In this document: positions 1 through 8,403 of the stretch, piece after piece | Numbering within the stretch: position 1 is the stretch's first letter | Layout of the letters: each line of letters opens with the position of its first letter | DNA from: DATASD01 sp035478835 | GTDB taxonomy: Bacteria > Patescibacteriota > Saccharimonadia > Saccharimonadales > UBA4665 | Reading direction: 5' to 3' | Length of the DNA: 64,000 bases | Assembly (NCBI GenBank): GCA_035478835.1 | Contig: DATIJH010000002.1 | Location: 124,001-188,000 of the forward strand | The notes under the pieces: model-generated | The model's input: the letters and a program-made list of their open reading frames with translations, nothing else | Told to the model about the DNA's origin: nothing | The model's database searches: none | Made by a program: the position numbers and the translations under genes

Positions 1-2
1 AG

Positions 3-326
3 CGCTCGGCCCAAAAGGTTGCCGCCGAGAAAACCGCGGCTGTCAAAACCGCGGGCAAAACCGTTAAACCCGGCAGCGAACTGCCGCAGATGCACATCAA
101 AGTGTATTCGCCGTTCAAAACGTATTTTGATGACGAGGGCTACAGTATTTCGGCCGAAAACGAGACCGGGCCGTTCGACATTTTGCCGCATCATCACAAC
201 TTTATGACGCTTTTAAAAGCCTGTGAACTTGTGGTGCGCACGCCCGATGCTATGCGCAAAATCCGGATTTCCGGCGGGCTGATGCACGTCAAGGCCGACC
301 GCGTGATCGTGTTCCTCGATATCTAG
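3..326 (+). CDS. ATP synthase epsilon N-domain-like protein, 5' truncated
   Basis: The frame is open to the left edge, so the N-terminus lies outside the window. The visible 107 residues start with a Lys/Ala/Thr-rich stretch and then form a compact domain. Its pattern GPFDILPHHHNFMTLL, followed by ISGGLMHVK and ending in VIVFLDI, matches the beta-sandwich N-domain of F1 ATP synthase epsilon (ATP-synt_DE_N). The protein stops after this domain, so the helical C-domain is absent. It may be the epsilon subunit of an atp operon ending just left of the window, or a stand-alone relative. The fold assignment is from motif recognition; the role is inferred. Confidence 0.6.
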   Translation, partial: RSAQKVAAEKTAAVKTAGKTVKPGSELPQMHIKVYSPFKTYFDDEGYSISAENETGPFDILPHHHNFMTLLKACELVVRTPDAMRKIRISGGLMHVKADRVIVFLDI

Positions 327-335
327 AAAAAGGAA

Positions 336-441
336 GTCGCTCTGCTAACTTTTTGGCTCTCGGCAGCACTTCGGGTGCGGATTCTGCCGCACCACTGCGT
401 TTCGCTTGACTGCCTCGAGCTCAAAAAGTTAGCAGAGCGAC
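336..441. terminator. Very long nested hairpin between convergent genes
   Basis: Positions 336-355 and 422-441 are perfect 20-bp inverted repeats. The stem continues inward with small mismatches (gctc/gagc, ggcag/ctgcc), and the loop carries a further inverted pair, ggtgcgg/ccgcacc. T-runs lie outside both arms, so it can stop transcription from both sides between the genes ending at 326 and 452. It is much longer than an ordinary intrinsic terminator. Confidence 0.75.
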
Positions 442-451
442 GTATTTTTAT

Positions 452-1546
452 CTAATCAAAAATCGCGTAATCAAAACTGATGTTCTGGCCGGCCGGCGCC
501 GGCGAGGCGGTGCAAACGCTGAAATTCGTGCTGGTGCGGCTCACATAATAGGGCAGTCCGGCAGCAGCACTGCTAACAGGGGTCAGCAATACGCGCGGCG
601 TGCCACTGTATGCGCGCGCAAAAGTAACCGTTACAAAGCATCCGGCGGCCGGCCCGCTGCCGGTGTTGATAGCGATTGTGCCGGCCGTATCCGAGCCGCT
701 CAGAGAGCTCGTCCCGCCGCTGCCTAAAGCGTTGCCGTCTGATTTACGCGGCACTGGCCCGCCCGCTGTGATGTGATTGGTGAGCACCAGCGCGCCGTTC
801 AGCTGCAACGTGCCTACGGAAAGCTGTTGCGCCGAAAGCGTCCCGAACGAGCCAGTGCCGCTCACATTTAAGTTCTTCTGAACGCTCAAACCGCCCTGGA
901 GTGTGCTGTCACCGGAAATAGTAAGGCCGCCCGCCTGAAGTTGCGCAAAAGTACCGTTTCCAGAAACATTAAGGCCAGGGATTGATAGCGCGCCGCCAAC
1001 TTTTATAGTGCCGGCGACTTCAAGGTTGCTGCGGACGACGACTTGTCCGGCAAATACGGCGTTAGACTGCACGTTTAGGGTTTGACTGGAGGTGCCGACG
1101 GTGGCATCACTATTTGATAATTGCTGCAGCGCGCTTTGCGACAAGGATTGACCGTTCGTATTATTGTCGGTCTTGGTGGCGTTTTTGTGCGCCTGCAACA
1201 CCGTGATCGTAATGACGATGCCTGTAATAAGCAGCACCAAAATGAAAAGTAATAAATAAATGTTAAACCGTGCCGCAATGCCGCGCATGCGGTCGCGCAA
1301 ACCATGCTTTTCTGATTTGTCGTCTTGCGGCGGCTTGCTTGCTGGCGGGTGCTGATCGGGGGCATCATTGCCGAGCTGCCCGTCTGGCTGTATGCCCGCC
1401 GCGTTATTCGTGTCGGCATTATTTTGGGTATTTTCGGATGCGGCGGCGCCCGCCGTTGGCTCGACTATTGTTTCAGGTGTCTCGAGCGAGTCCGGCGTAT
1501 TTAGGTTAACGGACGTAGCGTCCTCGGGCTTTTTATCTGCATCCAT
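452..1546 (-). CDS. Membrane-anchored tail-fibre-like surface protein
   Basis: This 364-residue protein starts with an acidic, Pro/Ala/Asn-rich cytoplasmic segment (1-90), followed by one membrane helix (about 95-117) and an exported part. Residues about 155-270 are short repeats of alternating V/L and G (GTIKVGGALSI, NLNVSGTGSFGTL), typical of beta-solenoid or fibre shafts. The C-terminal 70 residues (VTVTFARAY, then FDYAIFD) resemble the receptor-binding ends of phage tail fibres and H-type lectins. I infer an adhesin or stalk protein. It diverges from the secreted-protein locus at 1732. A TATTAA box ends about 6 nt before the ATG, so the mRNA may be leaderless. Confidence 0.6.
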   Translation of the reverse strand: MDADKKPEDATSVNLNTPDSLETPETIVEPTAGAAASENTQNNADTNNAAGIQPDGQLGNDAPDQHPPASKPPQDDKSEKHGLRDRMRGIAARFNIYLLLFILVLLITGIVITITVLQAHKNATKTDNNTNGQSLSQSALQQLSNSDATVGTSSQTLNVQSNAVFAGQVVVRSNLEVAGTIKVGGALSIPGLNVSGNGTFAQLQAGGLTISGDSTLQGGLSVQKNLNVSGTGSFGTLSAQQLSVGTLQLNGALVLTNHITAGGPVPRKSDGNALGSGGTSSLSGSDTAGTIAINTGSGPAAGCFVTVTFARAYSGTPRVLLTPVSSAAAGLPYYVSRTSTNFSVCTASPAPAGQNISFDYAIFD

Positions 1547-1659
1547 GACAAATTAATAGTCTAATCCTTGCCCTTAATAATAGCAGGAAACCCCGAAAAG
1601 CGTAACCGAAATGTCCAGGATTTTATGCACATAAAAAAGCATATGCGAAATACTTGCAT

Positions 1660-1671
1660 TCCATGCTATTA
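1660..1671 (+). promoter_or_regulatory. Extended -10 promoter of the surface-protein locus
   Basis: TGC followed by TATTAT forms an extended -10 box in the gap between the divergent genes. A transcript from here would carry a leader of about 55 nt ending in an AAGGAG site 9 nt before the ATG at 1732. A gcatatgc palindrome lies just upstream and could be an operator. Confidence 0.45.
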
Positions 1672-1731
1672 TGAGTTAAAAATGATTGGTAATTTAAGCA
1701 CAAGCAAAAAATAAATAAGGAGAATGACAAA

Positions 1732-3030
1732 ATGCAGGGCATCCAGCACGTCATAAAAAGGACCGGTCTACTTACCGTAGCTCTGAGCTTTGTCGCAGTT
1801 TTGGTTGCAGGCGTTGCATTATCGTCGTCTACAAAAGTCGACGCTGCGCAGCTGACCAGCCGTAGTTTAACAATGAGCAGCTCTTCGATCGGGACCGTCA
1901 CAACCGGTGCAGCCGGTAGCGGCTCGAACGGCCAAAAGGCAAAACACACTTTTACGGCAACGCTTGGTACGAGCGGTTCAACAATCGGCTCAATGTCGAT
2001 CATGTATTGTACGAACCCTATTCCGGTAGCCGGCAGCTGTACGTCGCCGACCGGTTTGGACTTAACGCATGTTGCAACGATTCAGTCACAAACCGGATTT
2101 ACCGGGTCGCTCAGCCTTGATACGACCACCACGAACGGTACGTTTAACGCCACCTCGTCGACAACCGGTGGTGGAAGCCAGGGTATCTGTAACGGTACAT
2201 CCGGCAGTACAACGCGCGGCAACTGCTTGCTCGTAAAAATGGCGAGCCCGCAGGCGCAAACTGGCACAGCGACAGTTACGTTGGCCTTTGGTGGCGGCTC
2301 ATCCGACTACATTACCAACCCCACAACTACCGGCACATTCTTCGTGCGTATTACGACTTATTCGGACGTTGCCTACGGCACGACTGTGGATGCCGGCTCG
2401 GTGGCTAGCTCAACTGCCACGCAAGTGACCATTACCGCAAAAGTACAGGAAGCTCTAAACTTCTCGGTCGGTACGACGGTGACTGCTCCAAGCACAACTT
2501 GCACCCCATTTAGTGACAGCGGTGCGCTGACACTTGGCGACCCGAACAACGGTTTGAGTGCGACCACCTCGTACGACGGGCATTCATACTTTAGGGTTAG
2601 TACCAATGCTTTGCACGGCACGAGTGTCTATTATTCCGCGCCGACCCTCACGAGCGGCGCCAATACCATTGCAGCAATTAACGGCGGTACAGAAACGGCC
2701 GGCGGTACAAGCAGTAGTCCGGGCACAGCGCAATTTGGTTTAGGTATTGATACAAGCGACACGCAGAGCGGGTCCGGGTATAGTTTCACGAGCTTAGCGG
2801 CGGTCGCTAACCCGGCATACGGCTCGGCAGCGGGTACAATTACCTCTGGCGGTACGGCGAAGTTCAACTTCAATCCCGGCAGTGCAACAACACCGATTGC
2901 TCTTGCTACAACGTCAAACGTCATCACCTGTGACACAGGCTCGGTCCGTTACCTGGCGAACATTGCAACCAACACGCCTCCGGGCATTTACACAACGACG
3001 GTCAACTACATCGCAGTTCCGAGCTACTAA
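1732..3030 (+). CDS. Secreted beta-rich surface protein, paralogue 1
   Basis: This 432-residue protein has a signal peptide (basic start, hydrophobic core about 13-32, likely cleavage after DAA). The mature part is rich in Ser, Thr, Gly and Val with few charges, as in extracellular beta-sandwich proteins. It shares a motif series with its downstream neighbour: a YCT...C.PTGLD cysteine pair, TFFVRITTY, DAGSVASST, STNALHG and the C-terminal PPGIYTTTVNYI. The last motif recalls the end of WxL/coat-protein-U-type domains, but the WxL signature itself is absent. AAGGAG sits 9 nt before the ATG. I infer a secreted surface-layer or attachment component; the family is not identified. Confidence 0.6.
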   Translation: MQGIQHVIKRTGLLTVALSFVAVLVAGVALSSSTKVDAAQLTSRSLTMSSSSIGTVTTGAAGSGSNGQKAKHTFTATLGTSGSTIGSMSIMYCTNPIPVAGSCTSPTGLDLTHVATIQSQTGFTGSLSLDTTTTNGTFNATSSTTGGGSQGICNGTSGSTTRGNCLLVKMASPQAQTGTATVTLAFGGGSSDYITNPTTTGTFFVRITTYSDVAYGTTVDAGSVASSTATQVTITAKVQEALNFSVGTTVTAPSTTCTPFSDSGALTLGDPNNGLSATTSYDGHSYFRVSTNALHGTSVYYSAPTLTSGANTIAAINGGTETAGGTSSSPGTAQFGLGIDTSDTQSGSGYSFTSLAAVANPAYGSAAGTITSGGTAKFNFNPGSATTPIALATTSNVITCDTGSVRYLANIATNTPPGIYTTTVNYIAVPSY

Positions 3031-3047
3031 TCTGCGGCAACTTCTCG

Positions 3048-3053
3048 TACAAT
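3048..3053 (+). promoter_or_regulatory. -10 box, leaderless start of paralogue 2
   Basis: TACAAT ends 7 nt before the ATG at 3061. Initiation at the usual distance would begin the mRNA at or next to the start codon, and no Shine-Dalgarno sequence is present. Confidence 0.55.
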
Positions 3054-3060
3054 CATAAGC

Positions 3061-4113
3061 ATGAAATATGCTGGGCAACCAAAAAAACTTTTTGTAGGTT
3101 TTGGCTGGTTGCTCAGTTTTGCTATTGTGCTGGCAGTCCCGATACTTTTGCATGGCCGGGCAACGGCGGGCCAGCTCTCGCAGCGCAGCATAGCGCTCGG
3201 TTCGACGATAGATTCAGCGACCACAACAGAGGAGTTTACCTTTACGTACGAAAACACCACGGATGTCGGCTCGGTGCTGTTTGAGTACTGCACAACGCCG
3301 CTTTTTCAAGATGTCTGCACTGCGCCAACTGGCTTGGACGTAAGCGGCGCGGTACTGCAGGGGCAGGGCGGCGAAACCGGTTTTAGCGTGCAATCTGCCA
3401 CCGCCAACAGGCTCGCAATGACGCGCACGCCCGCGCCGATCACGCAACCCGCCTCGCAGTATGTGTTTGCGAACACGGTCAACCCTTCGTCAAATGCAAC
3501 GTTTTTTGTGCGAATTTCTACCTACGCATCCACTGATACCACTGGCGCCTATACCGATGCCGGCACGGTCGCCACAAGCACAACGCAAACAGTGACGATC
3601 AACACCGAGGTGCCGCCGATCTTGGATTTTTGCGTTGCCCAAACAATTCCCGGCGATTGCACGACAGCGCAAGGCAACTTCATTCAGCTGGGCGATTTGG
3701 CTACGAACCGGACGGCGAGCGGCACATCGCAAATGTGGGTCGGGACAAATGCGCTGAATGGCTACATAATCGACGTACTCGGAACTACAATGACCTCCGG
3801 TAATAACATTATTCCGGCAATGAGCACGCCCACACAAAGTGCCGCTGGGAATCAGCAGTTCGGCATTAATTTACGGGCGAATGCCGTGCCAAGCGTCGGC
3901 ATAGATCCTGCAGGCCCTGGCACGGCGGGGCCGACTGCCAACTACAACACGCCAAACAAATTCATGTACCAGAGCGGCGATACGGTGGTCGCCGCCGGAC
4001 ATTCCTCGGACTGGCAGCGATTCACGGCAAGCTACATCGTAAACATCAACGCCGCGCAGCCGCCTGGAGTTTATAGCACCACTGTTACATACATTTGTAG
4101 TGCAGCGTTTTAG
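3061..4113 (+). CDS. Secreted beta-rich surface protein, paralogue 2
   Basis: This 350-residue protein is a shorter relative of the preceding product. The N-terminal membrane segment (about 16-33) is a signal peptide or anchor; the mature protein begins near GQLSQRS. Shared motifs in order: EYCTTP...C.APTGLD, TFFVRISTY, DAGTVATST, an LDFC segment, GTNALNGY, QQFGINL and the C-terminal PPGVYSTTVTYI. Extra cysteines (FCVAQ...DCTT, YICSAAF) suggest disulphides and export. The gene appears to have its own leaderless promoter in the 30-bp gap. Together the two genes look like an old duplication within a surface-assembly locus. Confidence 0.6.
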   Translation: MKYAGQPKKLFVGFGWLLSFAIVLAVPILLHGRATAGQLSQRSIALGSTIDSATTTEEFTFTYENTTDVGSVLFEYCTTPLFQDVCTAPTGLDVSGAVLQGQGGETGFSVQSATANRLAMTRTPAPITQPASQYVFANTVNPSSNATFFVRISTYASTDTTGAYTDAGTVATSTTQTVTINTEVPPILDFCVAQTIPGDCTTAQGNFIQLGDLATNRTASGTSQMWVGTNALNGYIIDVLGTTMTSGNNIIPAMSTPTQSAAGNQQFGINLRANAVPSVGIDPAGPGTAGPTANYNTPNKFMYQSGDTVVAAGHSSDWQRFTASYIVNINAAQPPGVYSTTVTYICSAAF

Positions 4114-4157
4114 CTGCTACACTTAACGCTAAGGATAAGAATTAAGCAGAGGGGATA

Positions 4158-5204
4158 ATGAAACGATTTCTGAACAGACTGGTATTGACGTTGGCACTGA
4201 TAGTAGCTGGCATTACGATTCCGGCACTTCCGGCACATGCCGCATCTAATGGCCTCGGTATTACGCCGCGCAAAAACTACACATTGCAGCCCGGCGCACA
4301 CATTACCGATACGCTGTACATCAATAACTTGAGCCAGACACAAACGCTCAGCGTTGGCTTAAAGGTTGTTGATTTTAGCGCCAAAGACCAAACCGGCAGT
4401 CCAAGTCTCGCCTTGCAGAAGAATGCGCCGCAAACAAGCTGGTCGCTCAAGCCGTTCATAACAATGCCCGCCAGCGTTACAATACCGGCCGGCAAAGCCG
4501 TAAATGTGCCCATCAGCATCAGCATTCCGGCAACCCAAGGTGCTGGCAGCTACTACAGCGCCATTGACTATACTGCCCAAAACAGTCCCGGCGAACAAAA
4601 CGTGACGCTTTCGGCATCGAGTGTTTCGCTGGTGTTCGTAACAGTGCCCGGCCAGGCGCACGAGTATATGCAGCTCAAGCAGTTCGGCGCATTTATTCCG
4701 AACGGCGATGATACGACAGGCTCGTTTAGCTCGTGGTTCTTTGGCGGTGCGCCAAGTACGCTCGCCTATGTGCTGCAAAACCAGGGGAACGTGGCCGAGC
4801 AACCGACCGGCAGCATGGTTATCAAAAATATGTTTGGCAAGCAGGTGCGTTCGGTCGATCAAGTGAATCCCAAAAACCAATTGGCGCTCATCGACCAAAC
4901 GCGGCGATTCGAAACGTGCGTACAGCCGATCAATAAAACGGCCAAGACCGGAACGGGCGAGGATCAGACTACGGTTGTTTGCGAAACGCCGCATCTGGCA
5001 CCCGGGCGCTATACTGCGCAGCTCGCTGTTTTTTACGGCTTGAATGGCTCGAGCAATCAGGAAATCATGGCGACCGCAACGTTTTGGTACTTGCCTGTAT
5101 GGTTTCTGGCGCTCATTTTTGTAGTATTGTTCGCAGTCGTTCTTGGTATCTACTTGCTGCAACGCAAAATAAGGCGCGCGACCCCTCGCGGCAAGCGTAA
5201 GTAG
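4158..5204 (+). CDS. DUF916-like membrane-anchored surface protein
   Basis: The 348 residues comprise a signal peptide (1-28, ending PAHAAS), two Ig-like beta domains and a C-terminal membrane helix (about 312-334) with a strongly basic tail. The opening GLGITPRKNYTLQPG plus DTLYINNLS, then VTIPAGKAVNVPISI and GSYYSAIDY, is the layout of DUF916/COG1470-type proteins. In Firmicutes these sit beside WxL proteins and help anchor them to the wall. Here the gene follows two secreted beta-rich proteins, so the same partnership is plausible. An AGAGGGG site precedes the ATG. The family resemblance is by eye; the partnership is inferred. Confidence 0.65.
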   Translation: MKRFLNRLVLTLALIVAGITIPALPAHAASNGLGITPRKNYTLQPGAHITDTLYINNLSQTQTLSVGLKVVDFSAKDQTGSPSLALQKNAPQTSWSLKPFITMPASVTIPAGKAVNVPISISIPATQGAGSYYSAIDYTAQNSPGEQNVTLSASSVSLVFVTVPGQAHEYMQLKQFGAFIPNGDDTTGSFSSWFFGGAPSTLAYVLQNQGNVAEQPTGSMVIKNMFGKQVRSVDQVNPKNQLALIDQTRRFETCVQPINKTAKTGTGEDQTTVVCETPHLAPGRYTAQLAVFYGLNGSSNQEIMATATFWYLPVWFLALIFVVLFAVVLGIYLLQRKIRRATPRGKRK

Positions 5205-5216
5205 GCGGCTTTACAG

Positions 5217-6167
5217 ATGCGCAGCATACGGTGGCGCGAAGTATGCAGTACCAATAAGGTTGTGAGTTTTTGCGCACTTATATTACTGCTGGCAGCCGTA
5301 TCATGGGTAGCGCCACCCCGCGTGCACGCTATTACGCAGCCGCAAAATCCGCAAAATGGTTCTATTGGTATCGAGGGTACTATTCCGACGGCCGCGCCAA
5401 CGCAAGCGCCGACCATCGCCGTGCCATCGAATGGTCAGGTTTTTACCGGCACGCCGATCACGGTGAGCGGCTTATGCCCGAAGGGTCTGCTGGTGAAAAT
5501 TTTCTCGAACAATGTATTTGTGGGTTCGGCGCAGTGCACGAACGGCAGCTACTCGCTGCAGGTGGACATTTTTAGCGGGCGCAACGATTTGGTGGCGCGG
5601 GCATATGACTCGCTGGACCAGGCGAGTCCGGACTCGAACGTGGTAACCGTTACATTTAACGACCAGCAGTTCAATGAGTTCGGCAGCCACATGCTGCTTA
5701 CCAGCGCCTACGCCAAGCGCGGCGCCAACCCGGGCGAAGAGCTCGATTGGCCGGTCATTGTGAGCAGCGGCTCGCCGCCATATGCCATCAGCGTAGACTG
5801 GGGCGATAACAAGCCGAGCGACCTCCTTAGCTTGAGTCAGGACGGTACCTTCACCATCAAGCACACGTACGATGCGGCCGGCGTCTATAACATCATCATC
5901 AAGGGTGTGGATAAAAACGGTACGAGCGCTTTTCTGCAGGTTATTGGCGTGGCGAACGGCGCAATCCAAAGCTCCACAGCGCCGCAGACTGGCAATACGG
6001 CCGCCACAAACACCGCCGACAAAACAACAATTTGGAAAGCCGCGGCCGTATCATCGGTGATCGCGCTGCCCATTACGGTCATTACATTCTTCCTTGGACA
6101 GAAATTTGAGTTGCTTTCGTTACGCCGTCATCTGGAGCGAAGCGCCGAGCGCCTCGACCGCCATTGA
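5217..6167 (+). CDS. Ig/PKD-domain membrane-anchored surface protein
   Basis: The 316-residue protein has a signal peptide (about 16-39), a bacterial Ig-like domain (about 60-150, GTPITVSGLCPKGLLVKIFSN, two cysteines), a PKD-like domain (about 170-240; SVDWGDNKPS and the HTYDAAGVYNI strand), a Ser/Thr/Ala linker and a C-terminal membrane helix (about 274-294) with a basic cytoplasmic tail. It starts 12 nt after the preceding gene with a TAGGCGG ribosome site and so is probably co-transcribed. I infer a second anchored partner of the surface complex. Confidence 0.65.
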   Translation: MRSIRWREVCSTNKVVSFCALILLLAAVSWVAPPRVHAITQPQNPQNGSIGIEGTIPTAAPTQAPTIAVPSNGQVFTGTPITVSGLCPKGLLVKIFSNNVFVGSAQCTNGSYSLQVDIFSGRNDLVARAYDSLDQASPDSNVVTVTFNDQQFNEFGSHMLLTSAYAKRGANPGEELDWPVIVSSGSPPYAISVDWGDNKPSDLLSLSQDGTFTIKHTYDAAGVYNIIIKGVDKNGTSAFLQVIGVANGAIQSSTAPQTGNTAATNTADKTTIWKAAAVSSVIALPITVITFFLGQKFELLSLRRHLERSAERLDRH

Positions 6168-6184
6168 AACCCAGCACCAAAATT

Positions 6185-6193
6185 TGCTAAAAT
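6185..6193 (+). promoter_or_regulatory. Extended -10 box, leaderless start of mnmA
   Basis: TGC followed by TAAAAT ends 9 nt before the mnmA ATG. No Shine-Dalgarno sequence lies between. Confidence 0.5.
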
Positions 6194-6202
6194 AGCATAG
6201 AT

Positions 6203-7249
6203 ATGACAAAAAAAGTTTATGTTGGTATGAGCGGCGGCGTGGATAGCTCTGTAACGGCAGCGTTGCTAAAAGAGCAAGGCTACGACGTCACCGGCGTGTA
6301 TATGAAAAACTGGAGTCAGGACCTGCCCGGTTTTGTGTGCCCCTGGAAAGAAGACTACCAGGACGCCAAGCGCGTGGCAGTGCAGCTTGGCATTCCGTTC
6401 AAAATGTATGACTTTGAAAAGGAGTACCGCGCCAAAGTCGTTGACTACATGATCGACGAGTACAAGGCCGGCCGCACGCCAAACCCGGATATCATGTGCA
6501 ACCAGGAGGTCAAGTTTAAACTGTTCCTGCAAACCGCGCTCGAAGACGGCGCCGACATGATCGCCACCGGCCACTATGCACGCGTGCAAGACGGCCAATT
6601 ATTAGCTGGCCTCGACAAAAACAAAGACCAAAGCTACTTTCTGTACCGCGTAACAGAGGATGCGCTCCGGCATTCGTTCATGCCCATTGGTGAATACGAA
6701 AAGCCGGCGGTCCGCGAGCTCGCCAAAAAATACGGGCTAGTAACGGCCGAAAAAAAAGACAGCCAGGGAATTTGCTTTGTAGGCAAAGTCGGAATTAAAG
6801 AATTTTTGGAGCAGTTTGTAAAGACCGAGCCAGGCGCAATTATCGACCGGGACGGCAGCACAATCGGCGAACACGACGGCGCACTGTTTTACACCATCGG
6901 CCAGCGGCACGGCCTGGATGTGGGCGGCGGCTTGCCGTACTACGTCATCGGCAAGGATATGGCCAAAAATGAGGTGTACGTTACGACCGACCTTCAAGAT
7001 AAAGGTTTGTGGGCCGATGCGCTTGCTTTGGCCGACGCGCATTGGATTAACGACGCGCCAGAACAGGAAAAAACGTACCACGTGCGCACGCGGTACCGAG
7101 CGCCGCTCATCCCAGTTAAACATATAAAAAAGCAAGGCGACGGCGCCTGGCGGATTGAGCTCGCCGAAGAAGTCCGTGCGCTCACGCCGGGGCAATCCGC
7201 GGTGTTATATGAAGGCGACCGCGTAGTAGGCGGCGGCATCGTTATATAA
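6203..7249 (+). CDS. mnmA: tRNA-specific 2-thiouridylase
   Basis: MnmA activates U34 of tRNA-Lys, Gln and Glu with ATP and inserts sulphur from a persulphide relay. The 348-residue protein has the PP-loop SGGVDSSV (about 10-17), the conserved NPDIMCNQEVKF with the first catalytic cysteine, ATGHYARV, and DSQGICFVG with the second cysteine, followed by the C-terminal beta-barrel. Length is normal for the family. It stands alone, convergent with the next gene. It is one of two wobble-base modification enzymes in the window, with TrhO at 33284. Confidence 0.95.
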   Translation: MTKKVYVGMSGGVDSSVTAALLKEQGYDVTGVYMKNWSQDLPGFVCPWKEDYQDAKRVAVQLGIPFKMYDFEKEYRAKVVDYMIDEYKAGRTPNPDIMCNQEVKFKLFLQTALEDGADMIATGHYARVQDGQLLAGLDKNKDQSYFLYRVTEDALRHSFMPIGEYEKPAVRELAKKYGLVTAEKKDSQGICFVGKVGIKEFLEQFVKTEPGAIIDRDGSTIGEHDGALFYTIGQRHGLDVGGGLPYYVIGKDMAKNEVYVTTDLQDKGLWADALALADAHWINDAPEQEKTYHVRTRYRAPLIPVKHIKKQGDGAWRIELAEEVRALTPGQSAVLYEGDRVVGGGIVI

Positions 7250-7269
7250 CTTTTGTATTGCTCTAAATT

Positions 7270-8259
7270 TTAGCGCTGGGCGAGCGAGCGTTGAATTGCC
7301 CCTTCGGGGTCTTCCAGGAATGCAGGGCAAAACCGTTCAAAAAAGAGCTTCAGGATAGACGAGGTATGAGATTGTGGGTCTTTGACGATGTGATTGTGTC
7401 GCAGGGGCAGCGTTGGATCGTCCTCGCACAAAGCGTTCAACATTTCTTGATATTGTTGGCGTCGAATACCCGTACTGCGTGCATCGGCCTCTTGGCTTAC
7501 AGCGTCAAAAATTGCCTTGGCCCGGATAACTTCGGCGGCTTTTTTGGAAGTACCGGGCGGCAAGCTAATCTCAGAGTCAGATATGGTAAGTTCGGAGGCA
7601 TGGGCTGCGCCAACATTGCCGATGATCGGCGCCATGCTATTCCGGCCCTCTTGGATGCCGCGTGCTACCGAGAAGGCGTTGCTGACGCGCCGTCCAACAA
7701 TTTGCAGGTTCTCTGGCGTAACTCTGCGTACTGCTGTGCCGAGCTCATCGCCGTGCGGCCGGAAGAATAACAAATCCTTAACCGGCTCGTCGCCTTCTTT
7801 TGTCGAGCGCGGCGTGAGACGTACGAGCGGTGATGTATTGCTGCTACCCATCACGCGTGCCCCCACTAGCCGCAAGAAGTCGTTGCCGCCGCCTTCGCCG
7901 CTTACGCCGCCGTGATGAGTGAGGTCATTGACGAATTTCAGGCCGCGCACGTCGAGTCGTAACACGCCGCATCTTCCTTCTAGCAATTCGCGGCGGAGCT
8001 CGGCGTCGGTTTCGATAAGGTGTTTCATGCCGAAGAGGTTGAAAAATTCAGGCAGTAAGTCGTCGTGTCGCGCTTCTTCGAGTTGTTGTCCGAGCCGGGC
8101 GTTGGTGGTCATTAGCTCTTGGTTCCTGAGCTGTAATACTTTTCGCTCGGCTCCGATCGCCAGCGCTTTGCAAGACTCGATACCGCACGGGGCGCAACGT
8201 TCGGCCGTATTAATGCAAGGCGGGATTGGGGCGCCACTTTCTAAAAATTCACTACTCAT
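7270..8259 (-). CDS. Degenerate GGDEF-domain protein
   Basis: The N-terminus carries four cysteines (about C15, C22, C25, C30), a possible metal or redox site, followed by a coiled coil (about 33-65). Residues about 66-230 follow the GGDEF diguanylate cyclase pattern: HDDLLPEFFN replaces the usual H-D-x-L-T-x-L-x-N-R, then LDVRGLKFVND, GNDFLRLVG and finally RPHGDEL where GGDEF is expected. Loss of the first signature glycine makes cyclase activity uncertain; it could bind rather than make a nucleotide. The start may be ATG at 8259 or the adjacent GTG at 8262. It is divergent from alaS. Confidence 0.65.
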   Translation of the reverse strand: MSSEFLESGAPIPPCINTAERCAPCGIESCKALAIGAERKVLQLRNQELMTTNARLGQQLEEARHDDLLPEFFNLFGMKHLIETDAELRRELLEGRCGVLRLDVRGLKFVNDLTHHGGVSGEGGGNDFLRLVGARVMGSSNTSPLVRLTPRSTKEGDEPVKDLLFFRPHGDELGTAVRRVTPENLQIVGRRVSNAFSVARGIQEGRNSMAPIIGNVGAAHASELTISDSEISLPPGTSKKAAEVIRAKAIFDAVSQEADARSTGIRRQQYQEMLNALCEDDPTLPLRHNHIVKDPQSHTSSILKLFFERFCPAFLEDPEGAIQRSLAQR

Positions 8260-8387
8260 CACACTTGTTCCGATCGATCAATTCTGTTGCCGATTCTATA
8301 CCATACTTTGCCAACGAAGCGCAAGCGGTTATATACGCATATTGTATGTATGATAACGCGAAATTGCTGTTCAAACAAGGGAAATTT

Positions 8388-8396
8388 TGCTATTAT
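8388..8396 (+). promoter_or_regulatory. Extended -10 box, leaderless start of alaS
   Basis: TGC followed by TATTAT ends 7 nt before the first of three ATG codons (8404, 8410, 8416). This favours 8404 as start and predicts an mRNA without a leader. Confidence 0.55.
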
Positions 8397-8403
8397 TACA
8401 CCT

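Noticed and set aside
4359..5162. 267-residue minus-strand frame
   Set aside because: Shadow of the DUF916-like gene; Cys/His/Arg-rich composition typical of antisense frames.
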